From positions 32,062,501-32,126,500 of the forward strand of contig NW_024465885.1 in NCBI RefSeq assembly GCF_017591425.1: 64,000 nucleotides of DNA. Direction: 5' to 3'. Positions 48,905 to 59,672 of the stretch are shown one piece after another; position 1 is the first letter of the stretch; every line of letters begins with the position of its first letter. This stretch comes from Ochotona curzoniae (taxonomy: Eukaryota > Chordata > Mammalia > Lagomorpha > Ochotonidae). A program made the position numbers and the translations under genes. The notes beneath the pieces were generated by a model. The model saw only the letters and a list, made by a program, of their open reading frames with translations, was not told where the DNA came from and did not search any database.

Positions 48905-49168
48905 AGAGCTGTCTGCTGGCTCGCTCCCCTAGTGGACACAAGGACTACTGCTAAACCTATCCAAAGCCAGGAAAAGGAGTTGCTTCCAGGTCTCCCAAGT
49001 GGGTGCAGGGTCCCAAGGCTTTGGGCCACATTCAACTGCTTCTGTAAACCACAGGCAAGGAGCTGGATGACAAGCAGTGCAGCAGAGATCAGAACTGGTG
49101 CTCCTATGGGATCCTGGCTCGTGCAAGGCAAGACCTTTTGCCACTAGGCTACCATGCTGCACCTGCCC
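48905..49168 (-). mobile_element. C SINE, reverse half of an inverted pair
   Basis: Antisense blocks: 'aagccaggaaaaggagttgc', 'ccaggtctcccaagtggg', 'gcagggtcccaaggctttgg', 'gatcagaactggtgctccta' and 'ccactaggctaccatgctgc'. Its 3' part is missing, so the two truncated copies meet at their 3' portions with about 15 bp between them. Confidence 0.8.
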
Positions 49169-49169
49169 C

Positions 49170-49875
49170 ACTCTTTTTTTTTTCCCAAAGAAAGAACATA
49201 GCTTGAAGATTCACAAAATTCACTCTAGCTGATTTAATAAGGCCTATCTTAGGTGAGAATTTAGTGAAGTTATTATAGATTTGTTTAGAAAGTGAGTTGA
49301 AATAAATGAAATAATGATTATCATGGTTCTGCTTTTCTATAATATTAATAATACTGTTTTTGACTTACTGACCAAAGTGGCTGTTTTAAATATATGTAGA
49401 GCTCATTTTTAGCTATGCTTTTAACACAGAATGTGAGGAAGTTCATTGCTGAATGAAGGAAAGTATGTGTCTCTTTTAATATAGACTTTCATATGTGCAA
49501 AGCATTGTTGTGATATAATATATCATATCTACATTTTAATGTCACAAGTTGATCTATTGCCAAACCAACTAAATTGTTATTCAGAGAAATAAAAGATGTA
49601 TTTAAAAATGTCCCCATAAATCTGTTTGCAGATTGCAGTTTACATCAGGTTTTCAAAACTCAGAATGATGGAAAGTGAACATTATAAAACCACCTACAGT
49701 TATAATACACCTATTGAAAGAATCATTCATAACCTATTTTGAAATGGACATACTTTTATAGCACTGTCTCTTAGGTTAAATTAAAAAAATATTACTGGAA
49801 TGAATCAAAATAAATCAAAATTTCAAACTCCCTGAGGTATAGCAAAAACAATATTGAAGGGGTTATTGATGGTGT
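49170..49875. other. Single-copy AT-rich DNA
   Basis: No gene. A T-run at 49174-49184 adjoins the SINE's 5' end. Confidence 0.4.
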
Positions 49876-49879
49876 ATTT

Positions 49880-50475
49880 TGCATGAAGCTTGCCTTATAT
49901 CAGAAAGAACATATGTTATTTGCTGTTTTGGGATTGACTTATTTCAATGAATGTAATGGTCTCTAGTTGGGACTATTTGCTCACCACTGGGACAATTTCA
50001 TTCTTTTTAGTAATTGAGTAGAATTCCCTAGAGTAGATCCCAGTTTTTTTATCAACTCATCTTTGAACGGGTGTTTGGTTGTTTTGTGGATTGTATTGCT
50101 GTAAGTATAGGATTAGAGATTCCTATCTCATATGCAGTCTTCATTTCCTTGGGAGTGGAATAGTTGGATCATTAGGCAGGTTTATTTGTAGTTCTCTAAG
50201 CATTCTCTGTACTGACTTGTACAGTGTTACACTAGCTTACAGTCTCACCAGTTGCAAAGGAGGGTACCTTTCTCCTCACATCCACACCAGCAGGTATTAA
50301 TAGAGCTTTGAATATAAACCAATCTCACTGACTCTTAGGTAACACAATAACATCATTTACTTCAAGAAGGTCTTTAGTTTTCTTTTCATTTCTTCAGTGA
50401 CATGTTGGTTATTCAGTAACATGTTATTTAACTTCCTGTTGTTGTAAATGTTCTACTTTCTTTTGTTGATTTTGT
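49880..50475 (-). mobile_element. Antisense L1 segments
   Basis: 'attgacttatttcaatgaat' near 49933, 'gtagaattccctagag' near 50018, 'ggagtggaatagttggatca' near 50152, 'tctcaccagttgcaaagg' near 50242 and 'tcctcacatccacaccagca' near 50274 track antisense late ORF2. From about 50345 the match shifts to a part further upstream in ORF2 ('cagtgacatgttggttattc'). A deletion or a second fragment therefore lies between. Confidence 0.65.
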
Positions 50476-50479
50476 TTTA

Positions 50480-50810
50480 TGGCTTTTCATTTAAGAGAAT
50501 GTACAGTAGACACTACCACTGACAGTTGTAAAGATGCAACTCAGTGTGCATCTGTACTTTCAAATCAAGCACTGATTCCCAATGAAATTCTTCAATGCAT
50601 CTTGACAATGGGATGCTGGACTCCTGCCACTGCACATGCCTACAATGTCAAGATACACTTAAATATCAGAATGGTGGACTTATGAATGATTGTGAAGGAC
50701 AATGCTGTTGTAATGACATGAAGGAAACTAGAGGTAGGGAGAGGTAGAGATGGAAAATCCCAAAGCCTATAGAGCTATATCATGGGATAATAAAATAATT
50801 ATTTAAAAAG
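50480..50810 (+). mobile_element. Sense L1 3' UTR with A-rich tail
   Basis: Lagomorph-type L1 3' UTR: 'aaagatgcaactcagtgtgc', 'caatgaaattcttcaatgca', 'caatgggatgctggactcct', then 'gaaaatcccaaagcctatag' and 'atcatgggataataaaat'. The A-rich tail appears to continue beyond the LTR at 51248-51285, so the LTR sits inside the tail. Confidence 0.75.
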
Positions 50811-51247
50811 TGTGGGCTCTCCCCGCACAGATTCCTCTAGTACCCCGTTGTCAGAGGCGGTGAGTCTGTTGCCTGCCACCCAGTTTGCCAGCACATGAAA
50901 GACACAAAGATACAGAAGGAGTTCCATCTAAGCGGTTCCAGTTTATTTGGGAAATACAAATTCTTTTATAAAGCAGTGAACAGCCTCAGGCCAGGAATTC
51001 CAAGTATTCCAGGAGGGGAGAACTAGGAGCCAATTGTCATCATGATGACGTGGAAATCACTCCCATAGGTCATTGCAGGTGAGCGAAATTGCCCTGGCCA
51101 ATCAATCTTTCTTTGAAACGACTTCACACCCGCCCTGGTTCATGCCCAGGGCTCTGTCTTTAGCTGCCATCTTGTTACCCACAGTGACCTTGACTGTTAG
51201 TCGCCATCTTGTTGAATCAGTGACTTATTCGCCCTTTGAGCCCCACA
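50811..51247 (-). mobile_element. Solo LTR, same family as 47629-48055, opposite orientation
   Basis: In LTR sense it starts TGTGGGGCTC and ends AGCCCACA (437 bp). Flanks are AAAAAG and AAAAAA, compatible with a 6-bp duplication in an L1 A-tail. On the plus strand: TATA-like 'cttttataaagc' 50972-50983, poly(A) signal complement 'tttatt' 50942-50947, CCAAT 51098-51102, and TGACGTGG 51046-51053. It looks intact end to end with good CpG content, so it is probably the younger of the two. No coding provirus lies beside it. Confidence 0.88.
51163..51211 (-). promoter_or_regulatory. LTR U3 motif cluster, second copy
   Basis: On the plus strand 'gctgccatcttg' (51163-51174) and 'gtcgccatcttg' (51200-51211) are the complements of two AAGATGGC-type YY1-like sites. 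'tgaccttga' (51185-51193) between them is the complement of the TCAAGGTCA half-site. Order and spacing match the other LTR. Confidence 0.55.
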
Positions 51248-51306
51248 AAAAAATAAAAAAACAAAAAACAACAACAAAAAAACATGATTAAGAATATTTT
51301 CATTTT

Positions 51307-51630
51307 GGGCCAAGAGCGGTGGCACAAGTGGTTAAAGTCCTCACCTTGCACGCCCAGGATCCCATATGGGCGCCGGTTCTAATCCCAGCAGCCCCGCTTC
51401 CCTTCCAGCTCCCTGCCTGTGGCCTGGGAAAGCAGTTGAGGACGGCCCAAAGCTTTGGGACCCTGCACCCGCGTGGGAGACCCGGAAGAGGCTCCTGGCT
51501 TCGGATTGGCATAGCATGGGCTGTTGCGCTCACTTGGGGAGTGAATCAAGGGACGGAAGATCTTCCTCTCTGTCTCTCCTCTCTGTATATCCGCCTTTCC
51601 AATAAAAATAAAAATAAATCTTTAAAACAA
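51307..51630 (+). mobile_element. C SINE, youngest subfamily, full length
   Basis: From 'gggccaagagcggtggcac' to 'ccaataaaaataaaaataaa', with almost no decay and the diagnostic 'gccggttctaatcccagcag'. It lies 60 bp right of the LTR and its A-rich flank. Frames of 107, 79 and 77 codons on both strands belong to it. Confidence 0.93.
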
Positions 51631-53720
51631 AACAAAAACTAAAGCTAAAAAGTGAAATCACTCTAACATGAAAATAGATTCAAAGTTGTTTAATGCTTAA
51701 AATGTTCTCCAGGTACAAATTTTAATTAGAACCATATTGATTAAAATGAAAACTGATAACAATTTCAAAAAAAAATTCAATTAGTGTATGCATTGAAAGA
51801 AGTATAAATTTTGCACTGTTTATTATTTTCATCATGCAGCCTAATAGAATTTCAAACTTAAAACACCTACTGTATATGCCACAAAATGGTACTATCTTGG
51901 ATTTGGAGAGCAATTTTATATCCATGGGAAAAAAAAAAAAAAGTGAGAATTGAACCATAGCCATAGCTGTGGATTTAAAAAAAATATTAAAATTCTTTTA
52001 TTTCTGACCCAAATTAACAAAATTGAGACTTAAGCATTGATATCATCATGTCTGCTATCTGCTGAAATTTTTGCTCCATTTCACAAATTCAAATGGTGGC
52101 TGATTCATGTTCTTCTCTACTGTTTCATTATCAGATTCAACTACCCGGGCGAAGGCAGAACCTTTTACACAGCAACTGAGTTCCATTGCAGTTTTTCACG
52201 TTCTCTGAACTTACATACTTAGTTACTTCCAATGTTTCACATTAAATAAACTTAAAATAAGTCAGAAGAAAAACAAAACTACACATTTTGGTGATAGAAG
52301 ATAGAACCATGATATTAAGCTTTTAAAATTCAACAATAAAGAGTTCAAAACACAATTCATTAGATACATGGTCATCCCTTACGATCGTTGAAGTATAAAT
52401 CAAATTCAGAACCTTGTTGTTGGGAGAGCTACGTTCTTCTCCCAGACTTCTCTCTGACCTGACTCAAGATGCTGCCATGAAAATCATCACTAATTTATGA
52501 GATTCAACCTTTCAGTAGCTCTATGAGTTGAGATTCAATACAGGCTGAAAGAGTTCTATTAAACTTGGGAATGATTAGAGTTCATATTTTCAAATTTTTC
52601 AGTTAGTGAAGAGTTAAGGCACAAGTATACAGTATTTATTGATTTTTTCTTGTTTGGTGATACTGGTTTTACATCTAGAAAAACAACAATGAACAGAAGG
52701 AATAGCACAGATGTAGGAAAAGATACGGAGTTACTGGAGAACTACGTATATGGAGAATATGTACATACTGAGTAGGTATATTAGGTATATAATGTATGTA
52801 GATCATCATATAAATTGGAAGTAGATTCTACATTATGTGTACTCATTTGCATGTTGGGAATTTCATAGGGACTTAGGTATGTCGCTGTGAGGCTACATTT
52901 TTTTTTTAAAGAAGCACAGAATAATTGCAAAATGTTAGTAGAAACTAGTATTTAAAAATGTTTATTTTATGAAATATATTTTGAAATCCATGCAAAGTGT
53001 CTTTGAAAATATATAGAACATATGCGTCTTATACATAAATTTAAAAGATTTGTACAAAATAAACCTAGTTTTTAATTTCCTTTTAAAGAAATTATTGAAG
53101 TGTCCTTATTTATTTAGTTCATGCATTAACTTCAATATTTCTAGCAATTTCTTTCTATAGAAAAAAGCTCACATTCTGGAGGATAATGTTTTCAACAAAA
53201 CTTTGCAGTATTTAAATTGAAAATGTATCAATTCAGAAATATTTCCTTAATTTAAAAATGAAGTACTTAGTCATAAATTATTTTACATTAGACAATTTAA
53301 TTATATATTTTATATATGAAACTCATAATACAGGTGTATATAGTTTTAAATCCATCAACAACTCAGGTGTGTATTTTTTTAAAGCAGAAATTAAAAATGT
53401 TTACAATTTTTATGTCATTAGAATGTTAGAGAATATTTTCTAAAATTATATAGCTAACTAACAATGTGGACTCACTTATCCTTGGGTATTGAAACTGCCA
53501 ATTCTAGATGTCTCTCTGGTATAATACATTTAATTCATTTGCTAGGAATTCTAAACTAATGCGAATTTTATGCATTCCAAAATTTCATAAAAGCGCCCTC
53601 ACTCACTACTAAAATATAGCAAGTTTTAAAGTAAATCATTTCATTGCATTATCTGCTATATCATTCTCTAGTAAATGAATGCATTTGTAAGTGTCTCTAC
53701 AGTCTCCTGAATTTCTTGTG
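51631..53720. other. 2.1 kb AT-rich single-copy DNA
   Basis: No gene. An A-run is at 51929-51942 and a T-run at 52899-52908. No named repeat. Confidence 0.45.
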
Positions 53721-53727
53721 TGTCGCT

Positions 53728-54042
53728 GGAAGAGTTACTGATAGAGAGGGAGAAACAGAGAGAGAGGGAGAGCTGGATAGAGAGAGAGAGAGACAGACAG
53801 AAAGACTTTGATCTGCTGATTCATTCCAAAAAAAAATGGTCAAAACAAGCAAGGTTTGTTGTAGTCAGGCTGAAGCCAGGGGTCAAGAGCTTCATTCAGA
53901 TTTCCCTCCAGGATGCAATGCCTCCCCAAATACATTAGCAGGGAGCTGGAATCAGAGTTGGGACTAGAACCTTTGACCAAATGAGATGTCAGCATTGCAG
54001 GTGGAGGCTTCACAAACCATTTTACTACACCTTTGGCCCCAT
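53728..54042 (-). mobile_element. C SINE, old, full length
   Basis: A purine-rich antisense 3' end (53738-53803, GAGA-type units) is followed by 'aggctgaagccaggggtcaa', 'tagcagggagctggaatcag', 'gttgggactagaacc' and 'tactacacctttggcccc'. Confidence 0.8.
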
Positions 54043-54439
54043 GGTAATTTCTAAATTTGGCGTAATAGCAGAAAACAGTGAATTTATATTATATGCTTTA
54101 CAAGCGTGAAGTTTATTTACTTCATTGTAGATGACAAATATATTTTCATTCTGCATTTGAGATTATGGAGAGTATGCTTCTTTCTTTGATATTTGGTATC
54201 ATTCATTCCAGAGTTCACTCATCTTGAGTGACAGACAGTTGGCATTAAAAATTTGCATATATTTGCAGTGTCAGTTTGAATATTCTCAGCAGATATCAGG
54301 GCCAATTAATTAATGTAACATATATTCCAGCTACATCATTTATTTGCACTACTAAGTAACTTCATGCTGGTCTTGGCAGGACTCCATCTTTAACCTCAAG
54401 TGACCATGGGTCAGGTTCCTGTTGGATAATTATTTTGAA

Positions 54440-54960
54440 TTTTCCAGAATTTTACCCAAATTTTAACGTGGTGATAACAATGTATGCTTTCTTTTCTGGC
54501 ATCGTTCACTTAATGTAATTACTTTGAATTCTTACAGTTTGAACGTTAAAAGCTCATTTTGTATTGATGCGGTATCTCTTTTCATATTATCGTTATGTTT
54601 ATTATTTAATCTGTTGAGGAATCATTTCTTGTCTCAATTTCTGGAAACAAAATTGTTCAATATTGGTGCTATGAACATTCATGTAATTGTGTTTCTACAG
54701 CATAAGCTTATAGTTAAATTGGGTGAATACTGAGGAGTGAAATGAATGAATTATATAGAAGATATATATTTAACTTTAAAAGAATCTGCCATTTTTTAAA
54801 ATGATAGTGCCATTTTATGTTCTATTAAGATTGTAAAAAAATTACAGTGTTCATACATCTTTAATACTTGTTAAGATTACATGTTTTAATATTAACCAAT
54901 CTCATTAATGTATATTAGTACCTTATTGTGATACAAATTGGAATTTAAGTTTTAAAATAC
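54440..54960 (-). mobile_element. Ancient antisense L1 (L1M-like)
   Basis: 'tctggcatcgttcacttaat' near 54495, 'gctatgaacattcatgtaat' near 54667, 'gcataagcttatagttaaat' near 54701 and 'taccttattgtgatac' near 54920 follow the antisense L1 3' region. Highly diverged. Confidence 0.55.
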
Positions 54961-56055
54961 AGTTTCACGTGTTACGTTAAGTTGGTTGTTTCAGACAACA
55001 AGATATGTTTTTACATTCCCTGCACTTTTGCCCAAGAACTAAAGTCCGCATTAATGCAGATTTTGTAATCACAGTTCCAAAGTGATTGGGCTGTGAATTT
55101 CATGAGATGTTTTATTGTATGCATTGCTTTATTAATTATTATATAGCTCCAGATTTAGCAATTGCACAATATTTAATGTAGGTTTTTGAGCTTTGGGTGT
55201 CTTTTCTTCTCTATTTAAATTATATCCTTTCTGGAGTCTCAACAGATACAATTTAATCAGACTTTAAGCTTAGATGTGCAGAAAATTGGAATTTCAGTTC
55301 CAAGACTGCAGACATTCAGTTCTGCTCACGGCTACATTTCTATTATTGAGAGTAATACCTGTGAAAGAGTAACCCCCAATTACCTCATGTGTAATTGATA
55401 AAGAAAATCATGTAGCAAACAAACATTTGATTGGTCGCTATGAAACCATTTAATTATCATCAGTGTTTACTACAATTTGAAAAGTTTTGTGTTAAAACAA
55501 AGCATCATTTGTCTTGAACGTGTAACATAACTTTTTCGGTTAGATCTCTCTGTGTTATAGAAGATGCTTTTTCCCGTAGGGAAAGATTAGTGTGTACATA
55601 ATGATGCACTGATATTACACCACAAAGCAATAGGAGCTGTCATTATTACCTCAACAATTTCTCCCAATGTCCTATGAAAAAGATGTTTCAAGATGATGAT
55701 TCTGTCGATGATATTTCATACATGTTACCCTCCTTTCATGAGTAAAATCCCTAATGAAATCTCTTTTGGAATAGAACAAATTTTATTCAAAATATTTATT
55801 TAAATATTTAAATATTGATCATTTAAATATTTATTTAAAATAGGAAGTATTTTTACTAACACTTCAATGTTACGTTGAAATAATATAAGACACAGACATT
55901 ATATCAGAAATAGTCGCAACCTAAAAGTCATGTTCTATCAAACTGCGGTGGAGACAATGAAGTAGCATGCTAGTCTCCAACTGCTTCCAAATGTTAGAAA
56001 TTGCAAATTTTAAGCAACAGGCTGTAGGATTTTTCCTTACTTGAGTTTCAAGACT
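54961..56055. other. Repeat-free 1.1 kb, candidate conserved non-coding element
   Basis: No transposon is recognised. Complex sequence with many factor-like words: 'attgcacaat' (55161-55170, C/EBP-like palindrome), 'tttattaattatt' near 55129, 'tttgattggtcgctatg' near 55427 and 'ccatttaattatcatcag' near 55446. An AT-rich direct repeat is at 55790-55836. Function is conjecture. Confidence 0.3.
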
Positions 56056-56061
56056 TATTTT

Positions 56062-56072
56062 ATTACTATTAC

Positions 56073-56103
<31 letters not shown>
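56062..56103. repeat. (ATT)n microsatellite
   Basis: About 14 units, nearly pure on the right, at the tail side of the adjacent minus-strand SINE. Confidence 0.92.
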
Positions 56104-56405
56104 TCAAAGGCACATTTACAGAGAGATTAAGAGGGACACACAGAAAGAATACTTTTCCAGCTCCTGATCCATTCTTCTAACAACTCCAGTGGTCAGGGCT
56201 AGGTTGGCAGGAATATAAAAGCAAGAATCTTTTTAGGGTTCCCACGTGAGTATAGGGACCATTGCCTTGTGTCATGTTCCACTGCTTTCTCAGAACATTA
56301 CTGCAGGAAACTATATTGGAAGTAAAACTAGCAGTCAGGACTAAGTAAGTGTTCAAATGGGATAATGATGCCACTGGCAAGATGGTTAATATGCTATGCT
56401 ATCAT
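56104..56405 (-). mobile_element. C SINE, old
   Basis: 'tttcaaaggcacatttacag', 'agggttcccacgtgagtata', 'ccactgctttctcagaacat', then 'ggttaatatgctatgctatc' at the 5' end. Confidence 0.65.
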
Positions 56406-57654
56406 GGATTTTTGAAACACTTGGTGCAAAAATATTGTAGAAGTACTTCATTCTGGCTTTAGAAAATCTATCAAGATATTGCAATGTTTTTAGTTACGCA
56501 AATTTTATCATTGAAAAGATCAACCATCACGATAAAGAGACTGGATCTTACTGGCACAGTCAGTTCTAGAGAATATTCAAGCTAAAATAGTAAACATTGC
56601 TGAGATGAATATATCTTTCAAGGGGATTGTTTATCACATATACATACATAATGGGATTATTTTCTCTCTTTTTTTTTTTCATAGAAAGAAATGGAAAGAG
56701 AAAGAACTTTCCCTGAATTCTTTTCTGTCCATGTAAGCAACACCAGTCAATGTATAGGGAAGGATGTAGGCCAAGAGCATCAGGGAAATGTTGGAAAGAA
56801 TTCCCTGAGTACCTAAATGCCTCAACTGAAAAAAAAAAAATTTAAAATGCATTTCTGTTTATTTGTATTTGTGTGTGTGTGTGCTCAAACTATAAAAGTT
56901 CAAGAAGATAAAATTAATGAGAAAATAAAATTATTATTTCAAATTCTTACAATTAAGAAAATCCTTTCCATATCATGGAATATAAACTCACGATCTAATT
57001 AGGAAACATCTTCGACTCTGTAGATTTTGCAGAGGCTAGGGGTACGAAGCGTTCGGTTATTGATTCTATGAGAGACAGGTTTCCAAGCATTTGGAAGCAA
57101 AAGGAAACTTTTCCTGAATTTACTAATAAAAGGGATTATTTACATTTAAAATGGACTGCCTTATTTCACCAGTTTTGTCAAAAAATAATAGCTCTTGATT
57201 GAAATAATCAATATGTTATAAGTAGGCAGCTATGTAATTATCAACCGATATTGAAATAAGAAACCTAAGCATGTTGAAATGATATCACGGCACAGATCAA
57301 ACTGATGACAAGTCACGGTGCAGTGATTTTAGAACAACAAAAACCAGTACCTGTCTTTGCAGGACTTGGTTCCCTAATTCCCTATGCATTATTACAATAT
57401 TACTCACATATTCAACAGAGCTGTTGAGAGGATCTTCAACACTTGAATGGGCTACTATGGATGTTCAGATCAAAGTTCTTGACCTTTGCTTTGTAATATT
57501 CTAATTAGCTAGTGCTAGTTTTCTGCAAAGACCACTGCTGTTTTGGCTTCAAATGCTGATTTCCTCTCCTAGAATATATTCAGCATGGGATTTTTGACAA
57601 CCTCCTCCTTGAACATCCTGCATTCTATCCAAACCACCTTTGCATTGTTAAGTG
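56406..57654. other. Single-copy DNA, one possible decayed SINE
   Basis: No gene. A purine-rich piece at 56670-56800 might be a very old antisense C SINE. (GT)n is at 56870-56882. A repeat-free stretch at 57470-57560 contains 'attctaattagctagtgc'. Confidence 0.35.
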
Positions 57655-57845
57655 TTATTTCTTTGTTTATGTGTTTATGTGAAAGATAGTGACAGAGAGA
57701 GGCAGAGACACACAGAGAGATCACCCATTTGCAGATCCACTTGTCAAAATCCTGGAAATGAGCTGTGGCTGGATGAACCATAGCCATCATCAGCAGGTGA
57801 TGTCCCAGGGAACATCAGCAGGAATGTGCATCAGAGGCAGAGATG
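57655..57845 (-). mobile_element. Old C SINE 3' half
   Basis: 'gtgaaagatagtgacagaga', 'gcagagacacacagagagat', 'tcacccatttgcagatccac' and 'catcagaggcagagatgcag' fit the antisense 3' half of an old copy. Confidence 0.5.
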
Positions 57846-58535
57846 CAGTTCAGTGTCATATTCATGTAACACACACAATAGCATAAATGACTATGCTGCA
57901 GTGTCCACCACATTTGCCTGTAGTTCTACTTGTAGTTTGGACTCCACAGGAGCATGTGGAACATCATGGAAGTTTTCAGCTAGTATCAATTTTTCTGTGA
58001 TTTATACTTGGGGTGATTTTGAAAAAGTTTTTCAGTACTGAGCATGCCTCTTTGTGTTCATCACTGCTTCTGTAAAGCTTTAGTTAAATGGGATTATATA
58101 CATCACACTGACACATCAATCTTGTAACACTGAAACTGCAATTGATATCAATCTGATGTAAAATTGATATATTTGTAACTAGTTTGTTTGCTCAGGATAA
58201 GACAAAGAATGAATTTCACTATTGTTATATAAACCTGGGCTTAACTGTACTGTAATTCCAAGAAAACATAAATTAAAATGGATGTGGTTTGAAAGTAAAG
58301 AGGCAGAGAATCTTTTGTTATTATATTATTATAACAAGTATTAAAATGAAAAAGAATATAAATCAGAATAGACATTTCTTCTATTTGTATTTCACAAAAG
58401 AATCTGATTTTCTTTCAGAAGAAAAATAGAGATTAATAACATGCCTTGAGTACATAATGATTTTATTATTTATTTACTGACGTTTACTACTTTATCATAC
58501 TGAAGAACATGATTTTGTTTCAAGAAAACTTTTTT
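57846..58535. other. Single-copy DNA
   Basis: No gene or clear repeat. Confidence 0.4.
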
Positions 58536-58567
58536 GGCCCTGGCATGATAGCCTAGCAGCTAAAGTC

Positions 58568-59067
58568 TTTTTTCTTTTTTTTTTTTTTTTTTACATTGTA
58601 TTATGTGTTACAGTATTATAGGCACTGGGGATTCCCCTCACCCCTCCCACACCCCTCCCCCATAGTAGATTCCTCCACCTTGCTGTATAACCACAGTTCA
58701 AGCTCAGTTGAGATTCCTTCATTGCAAGCATATACCTAGCATAAAGTCCAGCATCTTATTGTCCAGATAAGGTCAGTGGCCTCTTGGGGAGACCTTCTCT
58801 GGTCTGAAGGTAGAGCTAACAGAGTAAAGTTCCGGTCAGTTAAAAGCCCCAACAAAACATCAGCATCAATATACAACGTTATCGAATTAATTGACATAGT
58901 ATTGAGTAAACAATATGTTAAAAATAATGCAAGTTCAATTCTTCAAAACATCTGGGTTGAGACAGTATCAATGACAGGTTCAAACAATAACAAACAACCA
59001 AACAAAAATTACAGGTTAAATCAAGGCAAACATGTGGTATCTAACCTTTTGGGATTTGCTCATTCCC
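58568..59067 (-). mobile_element. 5'-truncated L1 3' end nested in a C SINE
   Basis: The T-run at 58568-58592 is the poly(A) tail in antisense. Next come 'acattgtattatgtgttaca' and a C-rich tract, the complement of the lagomorph L1 3' UTR. Only about 475 bp of body remain. It is well preserved, so the insertion is fairly recent. Confidence 0.85.
58634..58661 (-). other. G-quadruplex-forming motif in the L1 3' UTR
   Basis: The plus strand has five C-runs (4, 4, 3, 4 and 5 bases) separated by 1-3 bases. The minus strand (L1 sense) therefore has five G-runs with short loops, a strong G4 pattern. G-rich 3' UTR tracts are a known property of mammalian L1. Confidence 0.8.
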
Positions 59068-59362
59068 CTTTGAATATATTGGGATCCTATGGGCGCCAGT
59101 TCTAATCCCTGTGGACTAGCTTCTCATCCAGCTCCCTGTTTGTGGCCTGAGAAAGCAGTTGAGGAGTTGAGTTGAGGACCCTGCACCTGTGTGGGAGACC
59201 CAGAAAAAGCTCCTGGCTCCTGGTTTTGGATCAGCTCAGCTCTGGCTGTTGTCGCCACTTGTGGAGTGAATCAGTGGATGGAAGAACTTCCTCTCCTCCT
59301 CTCTGTATATCTGACTTAGCGATAATAACAATAATAACAATACTAATAAATAAATAAATTCA

Positions 59363-59672
59363 GGGCCCGGTGCAGTGACTTAGCAGCTAAAGTTCTTTCC
59401 TTGAACAAGCCAGGATCCCACATAGGCACCGGTTCTAATCTAAGCTCTCTGCTTATGGCCTGGGAAGGCAGTCCAAGACAGCCCAAAAACTGGGGACCCT
59501 GCACCTGCATGGGTGACCTGGAGGAATTCCTGGCTCCTGGGTTTTAATCAGCACAATACTGGCAGTTGTGGTAACTTGGGGAGTGAATCATTGGATGGAA
59601 AATCTTCTTCTCTGTCTCTCCTCCTCTCTGTATATCTGACTTTCCAATAAAAATAAATAAACATTTTTTAAA
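59363..59672 (+). mobile_element. C SINE, young subfamily
   Basis: Begins 'gggcccggtgcagtgactta' right after the A-tail of the previous SINE and ends 'ccaataaaaataaataaaca'. It is in the same orientation as its neighbour, and lacks about 20 bp after the B box ('ggttctaatctaagctct'). Confidence 0.88.

Larger units (their letters stand above)
58536..59352 (+). mobile_element. C SINE interrupted by an L1 3' end
   Basis: The SINE 5' end 'ggccctggcatgatagcc' runs to 'agctaaagtcttt' at about 58570. It resumes at about 59068 and continues 'gggatcctatgggcgccagt' through 'gcagttgaggagttg' (a small local duplication near 59160) to a tail ending 'taataaataaataaatt'. Confidence 0.9.

Noticed and set aside
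47629..51247. A provirus bounded by two LTRs
   Set aside because: The LTRs are in opposite orientation, have separate flanks and contain SINEs and L1 between them, with no gag/pol/env sequence.
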